Notes under the pieces: model-generated
The model's database searches: none
The model's input: only the letters and a program-made list of their open reading frames with translations
What the model was told of the DNA's origin: nothing
NCBI GenBank assembly: GCA_023269335.1
Contig: JAHFTM010000038.1
Location: 1-10,285, forward strand
Direction of reading: 5' to 3'
Source of the DNA: Chlamydiia bacterium
Lineage (GTDB): Bacteria > Chlamydiota > Chlamydiia > Chlamydiales > FEN-1388
Length of the DNA: 10,285 nt
Shown here: positions 1-6,410 of the stretch, piece by piece
How the letters are laid out: each line of letters opens with the position of its first letter
How positions within the stretch are numbered: the stretch's first letter is position 1
Made by a program: the position numbers and the translations under genes

Positions 1-2
1 AA

Positions 3-773
3 CAGCAAGTAGTTGCAGGAGAAACTCTTGAGCGGTATTCCGGCTCTGAGGCTAGCGAATTTCAACCCTACCTGATCCTTACTAATTTCCCTCGCTATGT
101 AGAATATTTTGCCAAAACTCGCAATTGTGACATGCACAACGGCACTATGTTTAACGTCGCTCACAGCAAAAAAGAGCGCATTTCCATGCTGGATTTCAAA
201 ATCGGCTCACCTGCTGCGGCTCTTGTAATCGACCTTTGCGCTTTCTTGCCCATCAAAGCGGCGCTTCTTTTAGGTATGTGCGGCGGCTTAAGGCCCGACT
301 ATCAGCTGGGCGATTTTTTTGTTCCAATTGCCAGCATCCGCGGTGATGGTACCTCAGATTTTTATTTTCCCCCGGAAGTGCCAGCCCTTGCCAATTTCAC
401 AATGCAAAAAGTTGTAACTAACATTTTAGACGAAGAAAAGGCTAGATATCATCTTGGGATTACACATACAACGAATAAACGTTTTTGGGAATTCAACCCT
501 GAATTTCGCAATCGTCTAAAAGCAACAAGACCACAAGCAGTAGAAATGGAATGCGCCACGCTTTTTACAGCGAGCTATTCACATCGTTTGCCACTTGGAG
601 CGCTTTTAGTTGTCTCAGATCTTCCCTTCTCACCTGGCGGCTTGAAAACGAAGCAAATGAGTGAGCTTGTTTTCAATACGTTTATGCCCGATCAGATTGA
701 AAAGGGCGTAAAAATTATACATGAAATTGATAAAAATGATAGTTTCAGTGACTATCGAACAAGCATGCATTAA
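3..773 (+). CDS. amn: AMP nucleosidase, short type (5' end cut by window edge)
   Basis: The reading frame is open from the window edge to TAA at 771-773 and gives 256 visible residues. It matches the short (about 255-260 aa) AMP nucleosidases, so only a few N-terminal codons should be missing; the ATG at 132 is internal, because conserved family sequence (LERYS, then FQPYLILTNFPRYVEYFA) lies upstream of it. The enzyme hydrolyses AMP to adenine and ribose 5-phosphate in the cytosol. Visible hallmarks of the PNP/UDP phosphorylase fold are GSPAAALVIDL, LLLGMCGGL, the stretch IRGDGTSDFYFPPEVPAL, the nucleoside-binding VEMECATLF and VSDLPF with its probable catalytic Asp. The last 13 or so residues (KNDSFSDYRTSMH) look like a non-conserved tail. 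It has no signal peptide, unlike every complete gene to its right. The next gene starts 18 nt downstream, so the two are probably co-transcribed. Confidence 0.93.
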   Translation, partial: QQVVAGETLERYSGSEASEFQPYLILTNFPRYVEYFAKTRNCDMHNGTMFNVAHSKKERISMLDFKIGSPAAALVIDLCAFLPIKAALLLGMCGGLRPDYQLGDFFVPIASIRGDGTSDFYFPPEVPALANFTMQKVVTNILDEEKARYHLGITHTTNKRFWEFNPEFRNRLKATRPQAVEMECATLFTASYSHRLPLGALLVVSDLPFSPGGLKTKQMSELVFNTFMPDQIEKGVKIIHEIDKNDSFSDYRTSMH

Positions 774-791
774 CATCTCGGAGATTCCCCT

Positions 792-1619
792 ATGTCCAAA
801 TACACCCATGCACTTTTACTTGCACTCCTCTTTTTACTTCCCGCAAGCATTTGTTCTGCAAAAGGGTATAAAACGACTGAATTTGCTATCATTATCCCTT
901 CTTATAATAATGAAAAGTGGGTAGTTAAAAACTTAGAGTCTATCTTCTCCCAGTCCTACCCTTGGTATACCGTGTACTACATTAATGACTGCTCAAGTGA
1001 TACTACAGGGGCGCTGGTCAATGAATTCATAAGAACCAAAGGTCTCTCTCATAAATGTAACGTGATTCATAATACAGTGCGAAAAGGAGCTCTTGCCAAC
1101 ATCTATGAAACCATTCATAAAATCGCACCAGATAAAGTTATCGTGACAGTTGATGGAGATGACTACTTGGCCCATCAATACGTCCTTCACACACTGGCTT
1201 ATGCCTATGCCGATAAAAATGTTTGGATGACTTATGGCAATTTCAGAACAGCGCCAGCAAACTGGGGAAGCTGTTGTACTAAAATTCCGCGCCAAGTAGC
1301 CAAAACAAATACGTTCCGCACCTACAAATGGGTTGCCTCACACTTGAGAACATTTTATGCTAAGCTCTTTCACAATATCAAAAAAGAAGACCTCCTTTGG
1401 AATGGTCAATTTTTTCCGATGACCTGGGATATGGCCTTTATGTTCCCGATGATGGAAATGGCCTCAAAAAAGCACTATCAATTCATTCCAGATGTGCTTT
1501 ATATCTATAACGTGAATAACCCTATCAATGATTACAGGGTCAACTCTCAACTGCAAAATGATCTTGATAAGTACATTCGCGCCATGCCGCCTTACGCCCC
1601 ACTTGACTCATTGTTTTAA
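792..1619 (+). CDS. Exported family 2 (GT2) glycosyltransferase, paralogue A
   Basis: 275 aa. GGAG at 780-783 lies 8 nt before the ATG, which supports this start. Residues 1-23 form a classic signal peptide with likely cleavage at CSA|KG. The rest is a GT2 GT-A domain: FAIIIPSYNNE (31-41) at the first strand, YINDCSSDTTG (63-73) for nucleotide binding, VTVDGDD (118-124) carrying the DxD metal/NDP-sugar site, and a candidate catalytic-base region FFPMTWDMAFMFPMMEMA (207-224) with Asp213. GT2 enzymes transfer a sugar from a nucleotide donor; donor and acceptor cannot be read from sequence. No C-terminal membrane helices are present, so it is not a polysaccharide synthase or dolichol-phosphate type. 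It closely resembles the paralogue at 7421-8248 (shared WGSCC and the ending MPPYxPL) and less closely the one at 1737-2570. It follows amn by 18 nt. The oddity is the export signal on an enzyme class that is normally cytosolic. Confidence 0.9.
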   Translation: MSKYTHALLLALLFLLPASICSAKGYKTTEFAIIIPSYNNEKWVVKNLESIFSQSYPWYTVYYINDCSSDTTGALVNEFIRTKGLSHKCNVIHNTVRKGALANIYETIHKIAPDKVIVTVDGDDYLAHQYVLHTLAYAYADKNVWMTYGNFRTAPANWGSCCTKIPRQVAKTNTFRTYKWVASHLRTFYAKLFHNIKKEDLLWNGQFFPMTWDMAFMFPMMEMASKKHYQFIPDVLYIYNVNNPINDYRVNSQLQNDLDKYIRAMPPYAPLDSLF

Positions 1620-1650
1620 GTTGTACAGGCGTACTTTTTGTTTTACTGCT
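1620..1650 (+). terminator. Weak candidate terminator after the first GT2 gene
   Basis: Right after the stop codon the sequence reads GTAC-aggc-GTAC followed by TTTTTGTTTT. The 4-bp stem is short and weakened by mismatches outside it; only the T run argues for termination. It would mark the end of the amn-GT2 transcript. Confidence 0.25.
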
Positions 1651-1662
1651 TAATTTGAGTTG

Positions 1663-1691
1663 TTGCCTACATTTGCCAAATTCTCTATATC
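1663..1691 (+). promoter_or_regulatory. Candidate sigma-70-type promoter for the second GT2 gene
   Basis: TTGCCT (1663-1668) and TATATC (1686-1691) are separated by 17 nt, each matching four of six consensus bases. Transcription would begin near 1698, leaving a leader of about 40 nt before the ATG at 1737. In AT-rich spacer DNA such matches occur by chance. Confidence 0.3.
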
Positions 1692-1736
1692 TATACGATC
1701 AAAAATTTGCCTAACGCCTATAACAAGAGAACTCTT

Positions 1737-2570
1737 ATGTTTTGGCACTGTTTCTTAGCCCTCTGTTTTTCTATCCTACCCTTTCAAAGCTATGCAGCAG
1801 ATGCGGTAAGTAATGCAATTGAGTTTGTCATTATCATTCCTTCTTACAACAATGAACAATGGTACAAAGCCAATTTAGATTCAGTTGTTAACCAGACCTA
1901 CCCTCATTTTTCTATCCACTATATCAATGACTGCTCACAAGATAAAACAGGACAGCTTGTCGATCAGTATGTAAAAGATGCCGGGCTTGAACTGAAGGGA
2001 AAAATTCAGGTAACGCATAATAGCTTGCGACGTGGCGCAATGGCTAATCTCTTTTCAGCAATAACTGCCATTGATGGCAAAAAAGTGGTGGTGGTAGTTG
2101 ATGGAGATGACCGTTTAGCACATACAGGCATTCTTGATATACTTGCCAAGCAATACGCCGATAAAAGTGTATGGCTAACCCATGGAAACTATACTACCGA
2201 GCCTTTTACCAAAGCAAGCTACTGTAAAGAGTATCCTAAAAAAGTGCAAAAAAAACTTAAATTCCGCTCTTCAAAAAAATGGATGGGCTGCCAGCTGCGA
2301 ACATTTTATGCCAAGCTCTTCCACCTTATTAAAAAAGAAGACCTGCTGTTCAATGGCGACTTTTTGCCTATGACCTATGATCTTGGCATCATGTTTCCCA
2401 TGCTGGAAATGGCATCTGATGGACACGTGCGTTTTATTGAAGAACCGATCTATATCGTCAATACAGTCAATCCTATCAGCGACCGAAAGAAAAATGCCAA
2501 GCTTCAAAAAGAGCTGGATACACACCTTCGTAATCTACCCTCTTACCAGCCTCTAAAAGAGCTATTCTAA
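1737..2570 (+). CDS. Exported family 2 (GT2) glycosyltransferase, paralogue B
   Basis: 277 aa from the ATG at 1737. I prefer this to the in-frame TTG at 1707 because AAGAGA (1725-1730) sits 6 nt before the ATG and because residues 1-20 then form a compact signal peptide with cleavage near SYA|AD. The GT2 domain shows FVIIIPSYNNEQW (30-42), YINDCSQDKTG (62-72), VVDGDD (120-125) with the DxD motif, then LRTFYAKLFHLIKKEDLLF and FLPMTYDLGIMFPMLEMA (209-226) with the aligned Asp214. The C-terminus LPSYQPLKELF matches the ends of the other two GT2 copies. It is the most diverged of the three: the WGSCC segment of the others is absent here, replaced by a lysine-rich stretch (about 159-182). Substrate is unknown. 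It is separated from both neighbours by 117 and 73 nt, so it may have its own promoter. Confidence 0.9.
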   Translation: MFWHCFLALCFSILPFQSYAADAVSNAIEFVIIIPSYNNEQWYKANLDSVVNQTYPHFSIHYINDCSQDKTGQLVDQYVKDAGLELKGKIQVTHNSLRRGAMANLFSAITAIDGKKVVVVVDGDDRLAHTGILDILAKQYADKSVWLTHGNYTTEPFTKASYCKEYPKKVQKKLKFRSSKKWMGCQLRTFYAKLFHLIKKEDLLFNGDFLPMTYDLGIMFPMLEMASDGHVRFIEEPIYIVNTVNPISDRKKNAKLQKELDTHLRNLPSYQPLKELF

Positions 2571-2572
2571 GT

Positions 2573-2628
2573 GTGCACATTACCTAAATCTATTGACAAA
2601 AATTTAATCATACAGCTTAAATGTGCGC
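2573..2628. repeat. Inverted repeat flanking the promoter
   Basis: GTGCACATT (2573-2581) pairs with AATGTGCGC (2620-2628), nine positions with one G-T wobble, around a 38-nt spacer holding the candidate promoter. It could be an operator with two half-sites, a remnant terminator of the upstream gene, or chance. No T run follows, which argues against a terminator. Confidence 0.3.
2593..2622 (+). promoter_or_regulatory. Candidate promoter of the 2644-5293 gene group
   Basis: A perfect TTGACA (2593-2598) is followed after 18 nt by TTAAAT (2617-2622), four of six to TATAAT. Transcription would begin near 2629, downstream of a GTG at 2623, which favours the ATG at 2644 as the true start. The element is bracketed by an inverted repeat (2573-2581 and 2620-2628). 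Confidence 0.45.
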
Positions 2629-2643
2629 CAATTTGGGTGGGCT

Positions 2644-3645
2644 ATGAAGTTTATTTCGTCGCTGTTTCTTTGTTTCGTCCTATCATTTTTAGGGCATATA
2701 GAAGCATTTGACAAAGTGGTTATTTGGGGATACAAACTCCACACACATACCCACTCTTACGTACATAACGCATTCTTTCGTGCATTTGAACACATGGGTT
2801 ATAAAGTACATTGGTTTGATGATAATGATCAAACAGATGGATTCAATTTCTCAAACTCATTATTCATAACGGCAGGAAATCAAGATAAAAAAATCCCTAT
2901 TCGAGATGATTGCGACTATATTCTCCATAATTGTTACAACTTGAAGTATCAAGCTCTTTTAAAAAAGGGTAATTGTATCTTGTTGCAGGTATACACTGAC
3001 GACGCTCTTTGCTTGCCAAATCTACAAAAAATAGCCCCATGCATTTACTATGATTTTCAAAACCAATGCGTCTATATGCCGTGGGCTACAGATTTATTGC
3101 CTCATGAAATCGAAAAGATAAAAAAAATGATCCCAACTACTCAAAAAGAACGTGCATTTCATTGGGTTGGGACTATTGGTGAAGGCAAATTCGGCAACAA
3201 AACTGAAATTGATGGTTTTGTAAAGGCATGCAATGAAAATGGCATCGCCTTTCATTTTCATTGCCCATGGGGAAAAGGAATAAGCATAGAAGAAAACATT
3301 CACTTTACTACAGTCTCTTGCTTGTCTCCAGCAATTGTAGGACAATGGCAACGAGCCAAGGGGTATATTCCTTGTAGAATTTTTAAAAATATTAGTTACG
3401 GACAAATCGGCATTACCAACTCCTACCGTGTCTGGGAGTTATTTGAATATAAAATCGTCTATCATCCTGATACCTACCAATTGTTTTATGCAGCAAAAAA
3501 GTTCCTCCACAGCGGGAACTTCAACTTACTTTATGAACAGATGGATTTCGTGAAAACAAAGCATACCTATATCAATCGAATTGAAACTCTTCTCAATTTT
3601 TTTACATTAGTAAAAAAGAGAAAGCAACAGGCAGGAAAAGAATGA
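2644..3645 (+). CDS. Exported GT-B-like (CgeB/GT1-like) putative glycosyltransferase
   Basis: 333 aa from the ATG at 2644. An in-frame GTG at 2623 would add seven residues ahead of the signal peptide and lies upstream of the predicted transcription start. Residues 1-21 form a signal peptide, cleavage near IEA|FD. The mature part begins with a Rossmann-like strand (KVVIWGYKLHTHTHSYVHNA, 24-43) and FEHMGYKVHWFDD (48-60), as in GT-B enzymes. The second half has WVGTIGEGKFGNKTE (174-188), then GYIPCRIFKNISYGQIGITN (240-259), with YHPDTYQLFYAAKKFL (273-288) and RIETLLNFF (312-320). This resembles CgeB/group-1-like transferases, where that half binds the nucleotide sugar. The assignment rests on layout and motifs I recall, not on a search. 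Its TGA overlaps the next ATG (ATGA, 3642-3645), so the two are translationally coupled. Confidence 0.72.
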   Translation: MKFISSLFLCFVLSFLGHIEAFDKVVIWGYKLHTHTHSYVHNAFFRAFEHMGYKVHWFDDNDQTDGFNFSNSLFITAGNQDKKIPIRDDCDYILHNCYNLKYQALLKKGNCILLQVYTDDALCLPNLQKIAPCIYYDFQNQCVYMPWATDLLPHEIEKIKKMIPTTQKERAFHWVGTIGEGKFGNKTEIDGFVKACNENGIAFHFHCPWGKGISIEENIHFTTVSCLSPAIVGQWQRAKGYIPCRIFKNISYGQIGITNSYRVWELFEYKIVYHPDTYQLFYAAKKFLHSGNFNLLYEQMDFVKTKHTYINRIETLLNFFTLVKKRKQQAGKE

Positions 3646-4226
3646 AAACTTGTTCTATATATATTGTACTTCAGCTATTTTTATTTTCTTTTTCTTGTAG
3701 CGCTACTGATATAAAATTGGCTCAGCGCTCTCAGTTACATTTTGACAACGCGACCAAACAGGCTCTACGTTGTAAAACAACTCTTTCTCATGTAGCAACC
3801 CCTCGAGTAAAACGGCTTTTGCAGTTTAGTATTCAACGCCCACATGAGCCTTTCCCCCCCTTTGAAAACCATGTAGGACACTTTCAAGTAAGCCTTAAAA
3901 ATCCAAATGGAAAAATTATCTATAGCAAAGCATTCAGCATGGAAAAACTTTCACCAACACAACCAACTACACTTACCATCAAAATTAAAAATTTATCTAA
4001 GGGACTCTACACCTTCCTCATCACGCTACTTGACAGGAAGAACGATAAAGGTATTTTTGACACAGCTACGGTTATGTTTCCACATCCTTATTGTTTTAAT
4101 ATACGCCTATTAAACAGTCCCAGTCATGTTATCAATATAGGGAGTTCCACTGCAGCACCCCTGCTAGCTGAGATTGTTTCTGCAACAGACCCATCTTGTA
4201 CAACCGAATTATTTTTCAATTTGTGA
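3642..4226 (+). CDS. Small exported protein of unknown function
   Basis: 194 aa, family not recognised. The start is fixed by the ATGA overlap with the preceding gene and by AGGA (3633-3636) five nt upstream. Residues 1-21 look like a signal peptide (cleavage near CSA|TD); the Cys at 19 sits in FSCS, a poor lipobox, so a lipoprotein is possible but unlikely. The middle (about 78-146) is rich in alternating hydrophobic/polar strands: GHFQVSLKNPNGKIIYSKAF, TTLTIKIKNLSKGLYTFLIT, FDTATVMF. This suggests a beta-sandwich, possibly Ig-like, but that is inference. There is no catalytic motif. It sits between a GT-B-like and a GT10 gene with tight spacing, so it may be a partner or carrier for them, or an acceptor protein. 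Confidence 0.72.
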   Translation: MKTCSIYIVLQLFLFSFSCSATDIKLAQRSQLHFDNATKQALRCKTTLSHVATPRVKRLLQFSIQRPHEPFPPFENHVGHFQVSLKNPNGKIIYSKAFSMEKLSPTQPTTLTIKIKNLSKGLYTFLITLLDRKNDKGIFDTATVMFPHPYCFNIRLLNSPSHVINIGSSTAAPLLAEIVSATDPSCTTELFFNL

Positions 4227-4261
4227 AAAAAGGACAGTTTCAAATACTTCGACATAAAATT

Positions 4262-5293
4262 ATGCGCAAATTTTTGTTCACATTTTTCATTAGCATCTGC
4301 TTTTTGCAAGGTCTATTTTTTGGCGATACCATTTACCTTATACCCTATGATGCAAGCGTGCTTGATAGCAAGGTGTGTACCTATTCAGCAAATATCCCGT
4401 ACAATGAGCTGACAACATGGCAGCTATTAGATAAAAAGGTGAGAGAGGCCGGCCACACCTTGAAATGTACAGATCTGTCTGAATTCTCAAACAAAAAGTC
4501 ACTCAGAGCGCTTCAAAATGCCAGAAAAGTCATTGTGATCAACCTGCCAAGCTGGACAGGGAAAAAGTGGCACAAAAAAATCTTCAAAGTAGCACGTGAA
4601 AAACTTGTGCTTATAGCACTTGAACCACCAACTGTTGTGCCCGAAATGTATCAATGCTTTCACTGTTTTGGCAAAGTCCTTAGCTGGGATGATGCGCTTT
4701 GCCAGCAGGGCAAAGCAGAGAAAATCAACTACCAAGTTTGGCAAGATATGCAACCCCATATCCCATCATTTTCAGAAAAAAAGCTACTCACAACAGTGTG
4801 TAGAAATAAACGATCAGGCCATCCCGATGAACTTTATTCTGAGCGCTATAAAGTGATCTCATATTTTGAGGCACGTGTAGGTAACGACTTTGAATTTTAT
4901 GGTACAGGTTGGGAGAAGCTAAAACTTCGTACCTATCGTGGCCCTTGCCAAAATAAACTTGAAGTCTTAAAAAAATATCGCTTCTCTATCTGTTATGAAA
5001 ACATCAAAAATCAGCGGGGCTACATCACTGAAAAGATATTTGATTGCTTTGCGGCGGGCTGTGTGCCCATCTATCTTGGCGCCTCTAATATCAAAGAATA
5101 CATCCCAACAAACTGCTTTATTGCAAGAGAAGACTTTACAAGCTTTGAGCTACTCTTAAACCATATCAAAAACATGAAAGAGGATGAATATAGCACCTAT
5201 CTGAATAACATCCGCGACTTTTTAAAAACAAAAAAAGCCAAAAAGTTTGGTAAAGAAGCCTTTGCTGACACCATTATGCAAACCTTACATTGA
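4262..5293 (+). CDS. Exported GT10 fucosyltransferase-like protein
   Basis: 343 aa from the ATG at 4262, which opens with MRKFLFTFFISICFLQ, a signal peptide or anchor ending near residue 21. The GTG at 4223 overlaps the previous stop (GTGA) and is a credible alternative that would add 13 residues; neither start has a clear Shine-Dalgarno. The C-terminal half carries the GT10 donor-binding signature: YRFSICYENIKNQRGYITEK (239-258), then IFDCFAAGCVPIYLG (259-273) and EYIPTNCFI (279-287). FYGTGW (212-217) precedes it. GT10 enzymes are GT-B inverting transferases that move fucose from GDP-fucose to GlcNAc, or Glc, in alpha-1,3/1,4 linkage, making Lewis-type structures. The donor and linkage here are inferred from the family. 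The N-terminal acceptor domain (25-180) is divergent. It lies 35 nt after the small exported protein gene and probably ends the 2644-5293 operon. Confidence 0.88.
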   Translation: MRKFLFTFFISICFLQGLFFGDTIYLIPYDASVLDSKVCTYSANIPYNELTTWQLLDKKVREAGHTLKCTDLSEFSNKKSLRALQNARKVIVINLPSWTGKKWHKKIFKVAREKLVLIALEPPTVVPEMYQCFHCFGKVLSWDDALCQQGKAEKINYQVWQDMQPHIPSFSEKKLLTTVCRNKRSGHPDELYSERYKVISYFEARVGNDFEFYGTGWEKLKLRTYRGPCQNKLEVLKKYRFSICYENIKNQRGYITEKIFDCFAAGCVPIYLGASNIKEYIPTNCFIAREDFTSFELLLNHIKNMKEDEYSTYLNNIRDFLKTKKAKKFGKEAFADTIMQTLH

Positions 5294-5305
5294 TTATTTG
5301 AACTA

Positions 5306-5375
5306 ATTAACGCGCTATCTGCATTTTTTGATATTGGAGTCAGGCCTGCAATTAAAACTCGCATATTGCGTTAAT
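5306..5375. repeat. Inverted repeat in the 5294-5422 spacer
   Basis: ATTAACGC (5306-5313) and GCGTTAAT (5368-5375) are perfect 8-bp complements 54 nt apart. Between them lies a weak promoter-like pair, TTGATA (5328-5333) and ATTAAA (5351-5356), 17 nt apart. The layout echoes the inverted repeat around the 2593 promoter, although the sequences differ. It may be chance. Confidence 0.25.
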
Positions 5376-5422
5376 CATCATTTTGTGAGACTTTGTCGAC
5401 CGCATCAACTTTTTAGGTTTTC

Positions 5423-6376
5423 ATGAAATCACAATTCTTAAGCTTTTTCTGTTCCTATCTCGCGCTCTTTATTCCACTTTTTGCCAATGATCATTACACT
5501 TCAACTCCGATCTATAGCCAGATAAAAGATATCTATCATCCAACGCTCAAAGAGTTAAAACGTATTCAGCATTATCTTGCTTCAGACCAACGCTACGGCC
5601 TTGATAAGCTTGGATTTTACAAAGCAAACATACAAAATTTTAAGATCATCGGAAACTCAAAAAAAAGGCAGCCCCGTTCTGGTGTAATTGCTGTTGGCTG
5701 CAAAAAAACCATAAAAGAAAATTGCCTTATTCTCTATTCATCCTTCAACAAAAATTATGTGGGTGGACTCAAACGCCTCATATCTTTTGTAAAACGATCT
5801 GATTTCAAAGGCCATATACTTTATCGTGTGGGTGGCTGGCCCAACATAAAAGGAGGCTCTTTAAACCTTGCCCATGTCCCCTATGCCTTCAAGCCATCGT
5901 TTTTTAAAGAAGCAGAGCGCCTTGGCTATAAACGCGTGCTCTGGCTTGACGCTGCCATACTGCCCATTGTAAGCTTAAATTCCATCTTTAAGACAATTCA
6001 GGAAAAGGGCTACTTTGTCATGGGCAATAGCCACATGATAGGTCAGTATATGAATGAAGCAGCGGCCCAAGCATTTGGAATACACTTGCAAGACACTTAC
6101 CAAATCCCAAGCTGCTCTGCAGGCCTATTAGGTGTTGATTTGACAAATGCAAGAGCGCGTCAAGTCATTGAACGCTGGTATGCTCTTGCCCATCACGCCT
6201 CTGCCTTTTATTCTGAGCGTCCAGAACAAAATGCTCTTTCTATTATTCTCCATCAGTCGGGCATCACTGATTTTGAAAGTATTCATCGTTTGGCACATGG
6301 AAAAAATAGCATCAACGCTGACTCTCTTTTTTTACTTGAGCGCAGTTACGTCAAGAAGAAAGCCAAACATTTGTAG
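5423..6376 (+). CDS. Exported GT-A-like putative glycosyltransferase
   Basis: 317 aa. The ATG follows a weak AGG (5415-5417) and opens a signal peptide (1-21, cleavage near LFA|ND). Residues 22-85 are a helical, charged region with no motif I know. From about 100 the pattern is that of a nucleotide-diphospho-sugar transferase: LILYSSFNKNYVGGLKRLI (102-120), FFKEAERLGYKRVLWLDAAI (160-179), SCSAGLLGVDL (230-240) and ERPEQNALSIILHQ (265-278). LWLDAAI sits where GT-A enzymes have DxD, but only one Asp is present. Families with a D-x-S/A variant at this place exist, so the change need not mean loss of activity. Donor and acceptor are unknown. The gene is alone on its strand, 129 nt after the GT10 gene and convergent with the methyltransferase gene. 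Confidence 0.7.
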   Translation: MKSQFLSFFCSYLALFIPLFANDHYTSTPIYSQIKDIYHPTLKELKRIQHYLASDQRYGLDKLGFYKANIQNFKIIGNSKKRQPRSGVIAVGCKKTIKENCLILYSSFNKNYVGGLKRLISFVKRSDFKGHILYRVGGWPNIKGGSLNLAHVPYAFKPSFFKEAERLGYKRVLWLDAAILPIVSLNSIFKTIQEKGYFVMGNSHMIGQYMNEAAAQAFGIHLQDTYQIPSCSAGLLGVDLTNARARQVIERWYALAHHASAFYSERPEQNALSIILHQSGITDFESIHRLAHGKNSINADSLFLLERSYVKKKAKHL

Positions 6377-6409
6377 CTGAGGATATTTCCATTTTTGAAG
6401 AGCTACAAA
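6370..6409. terminator. Candidate bidirectional hairpin between convergent genes
   Basis: TTTGTAGCT (6370-6378) and AGCTACAAA (6401-6409) form a perfect 9-bp stem with a 22-nt loop. It spans the stop of the upstream gene and ends next to the stop of the minus-strand gene. No strong T run follows on either strand, so it may act weakly or with Rho. Confidence 0.45.
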
Positions 6410-6410
6410 A

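Noticed and set aside
132..132. ATG at 132 as the start of the AMP nucleosidase
   Set aside because: The frame is open back to the window edge, and the upstream codons encode conserved family sequence (FQPYLILTNFPRYVEYF).
721..924. 67-aa reading frame overlapping the amn end and the GT2 start
   Set aside because: It runs out of frame through two well-supported genes and has no family resemblance.
1707..1736. TTG at 1707 as start of the second GT2 gene
   Set aside because: The ATG at 1737 has an SD-like AAGAGA and gives a compact signal peptide like that of its paralogues.
2623..2643. GTG at 2623 as start of the GT-B-like gene
   Set aside because: It lies upstream of the predicted transcription start and adds seven residues before a normal signal peptide.
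3094..3405. Antisense reading frames inside the transferase genes (for example 993-1295, 3094-3405, 7484-7744, 8414-8686)
   Set aside because: They are shadows of strongly supported genes on the other strand and lack ribosome sites or recognisable motifs.
4196..4261. TTG at 4196 as start of the GT10 gene
   Set aside because: It overlaps the previous gene and buries the signal peptide; ATG 4262, or less likely GTG 4223, fits better.
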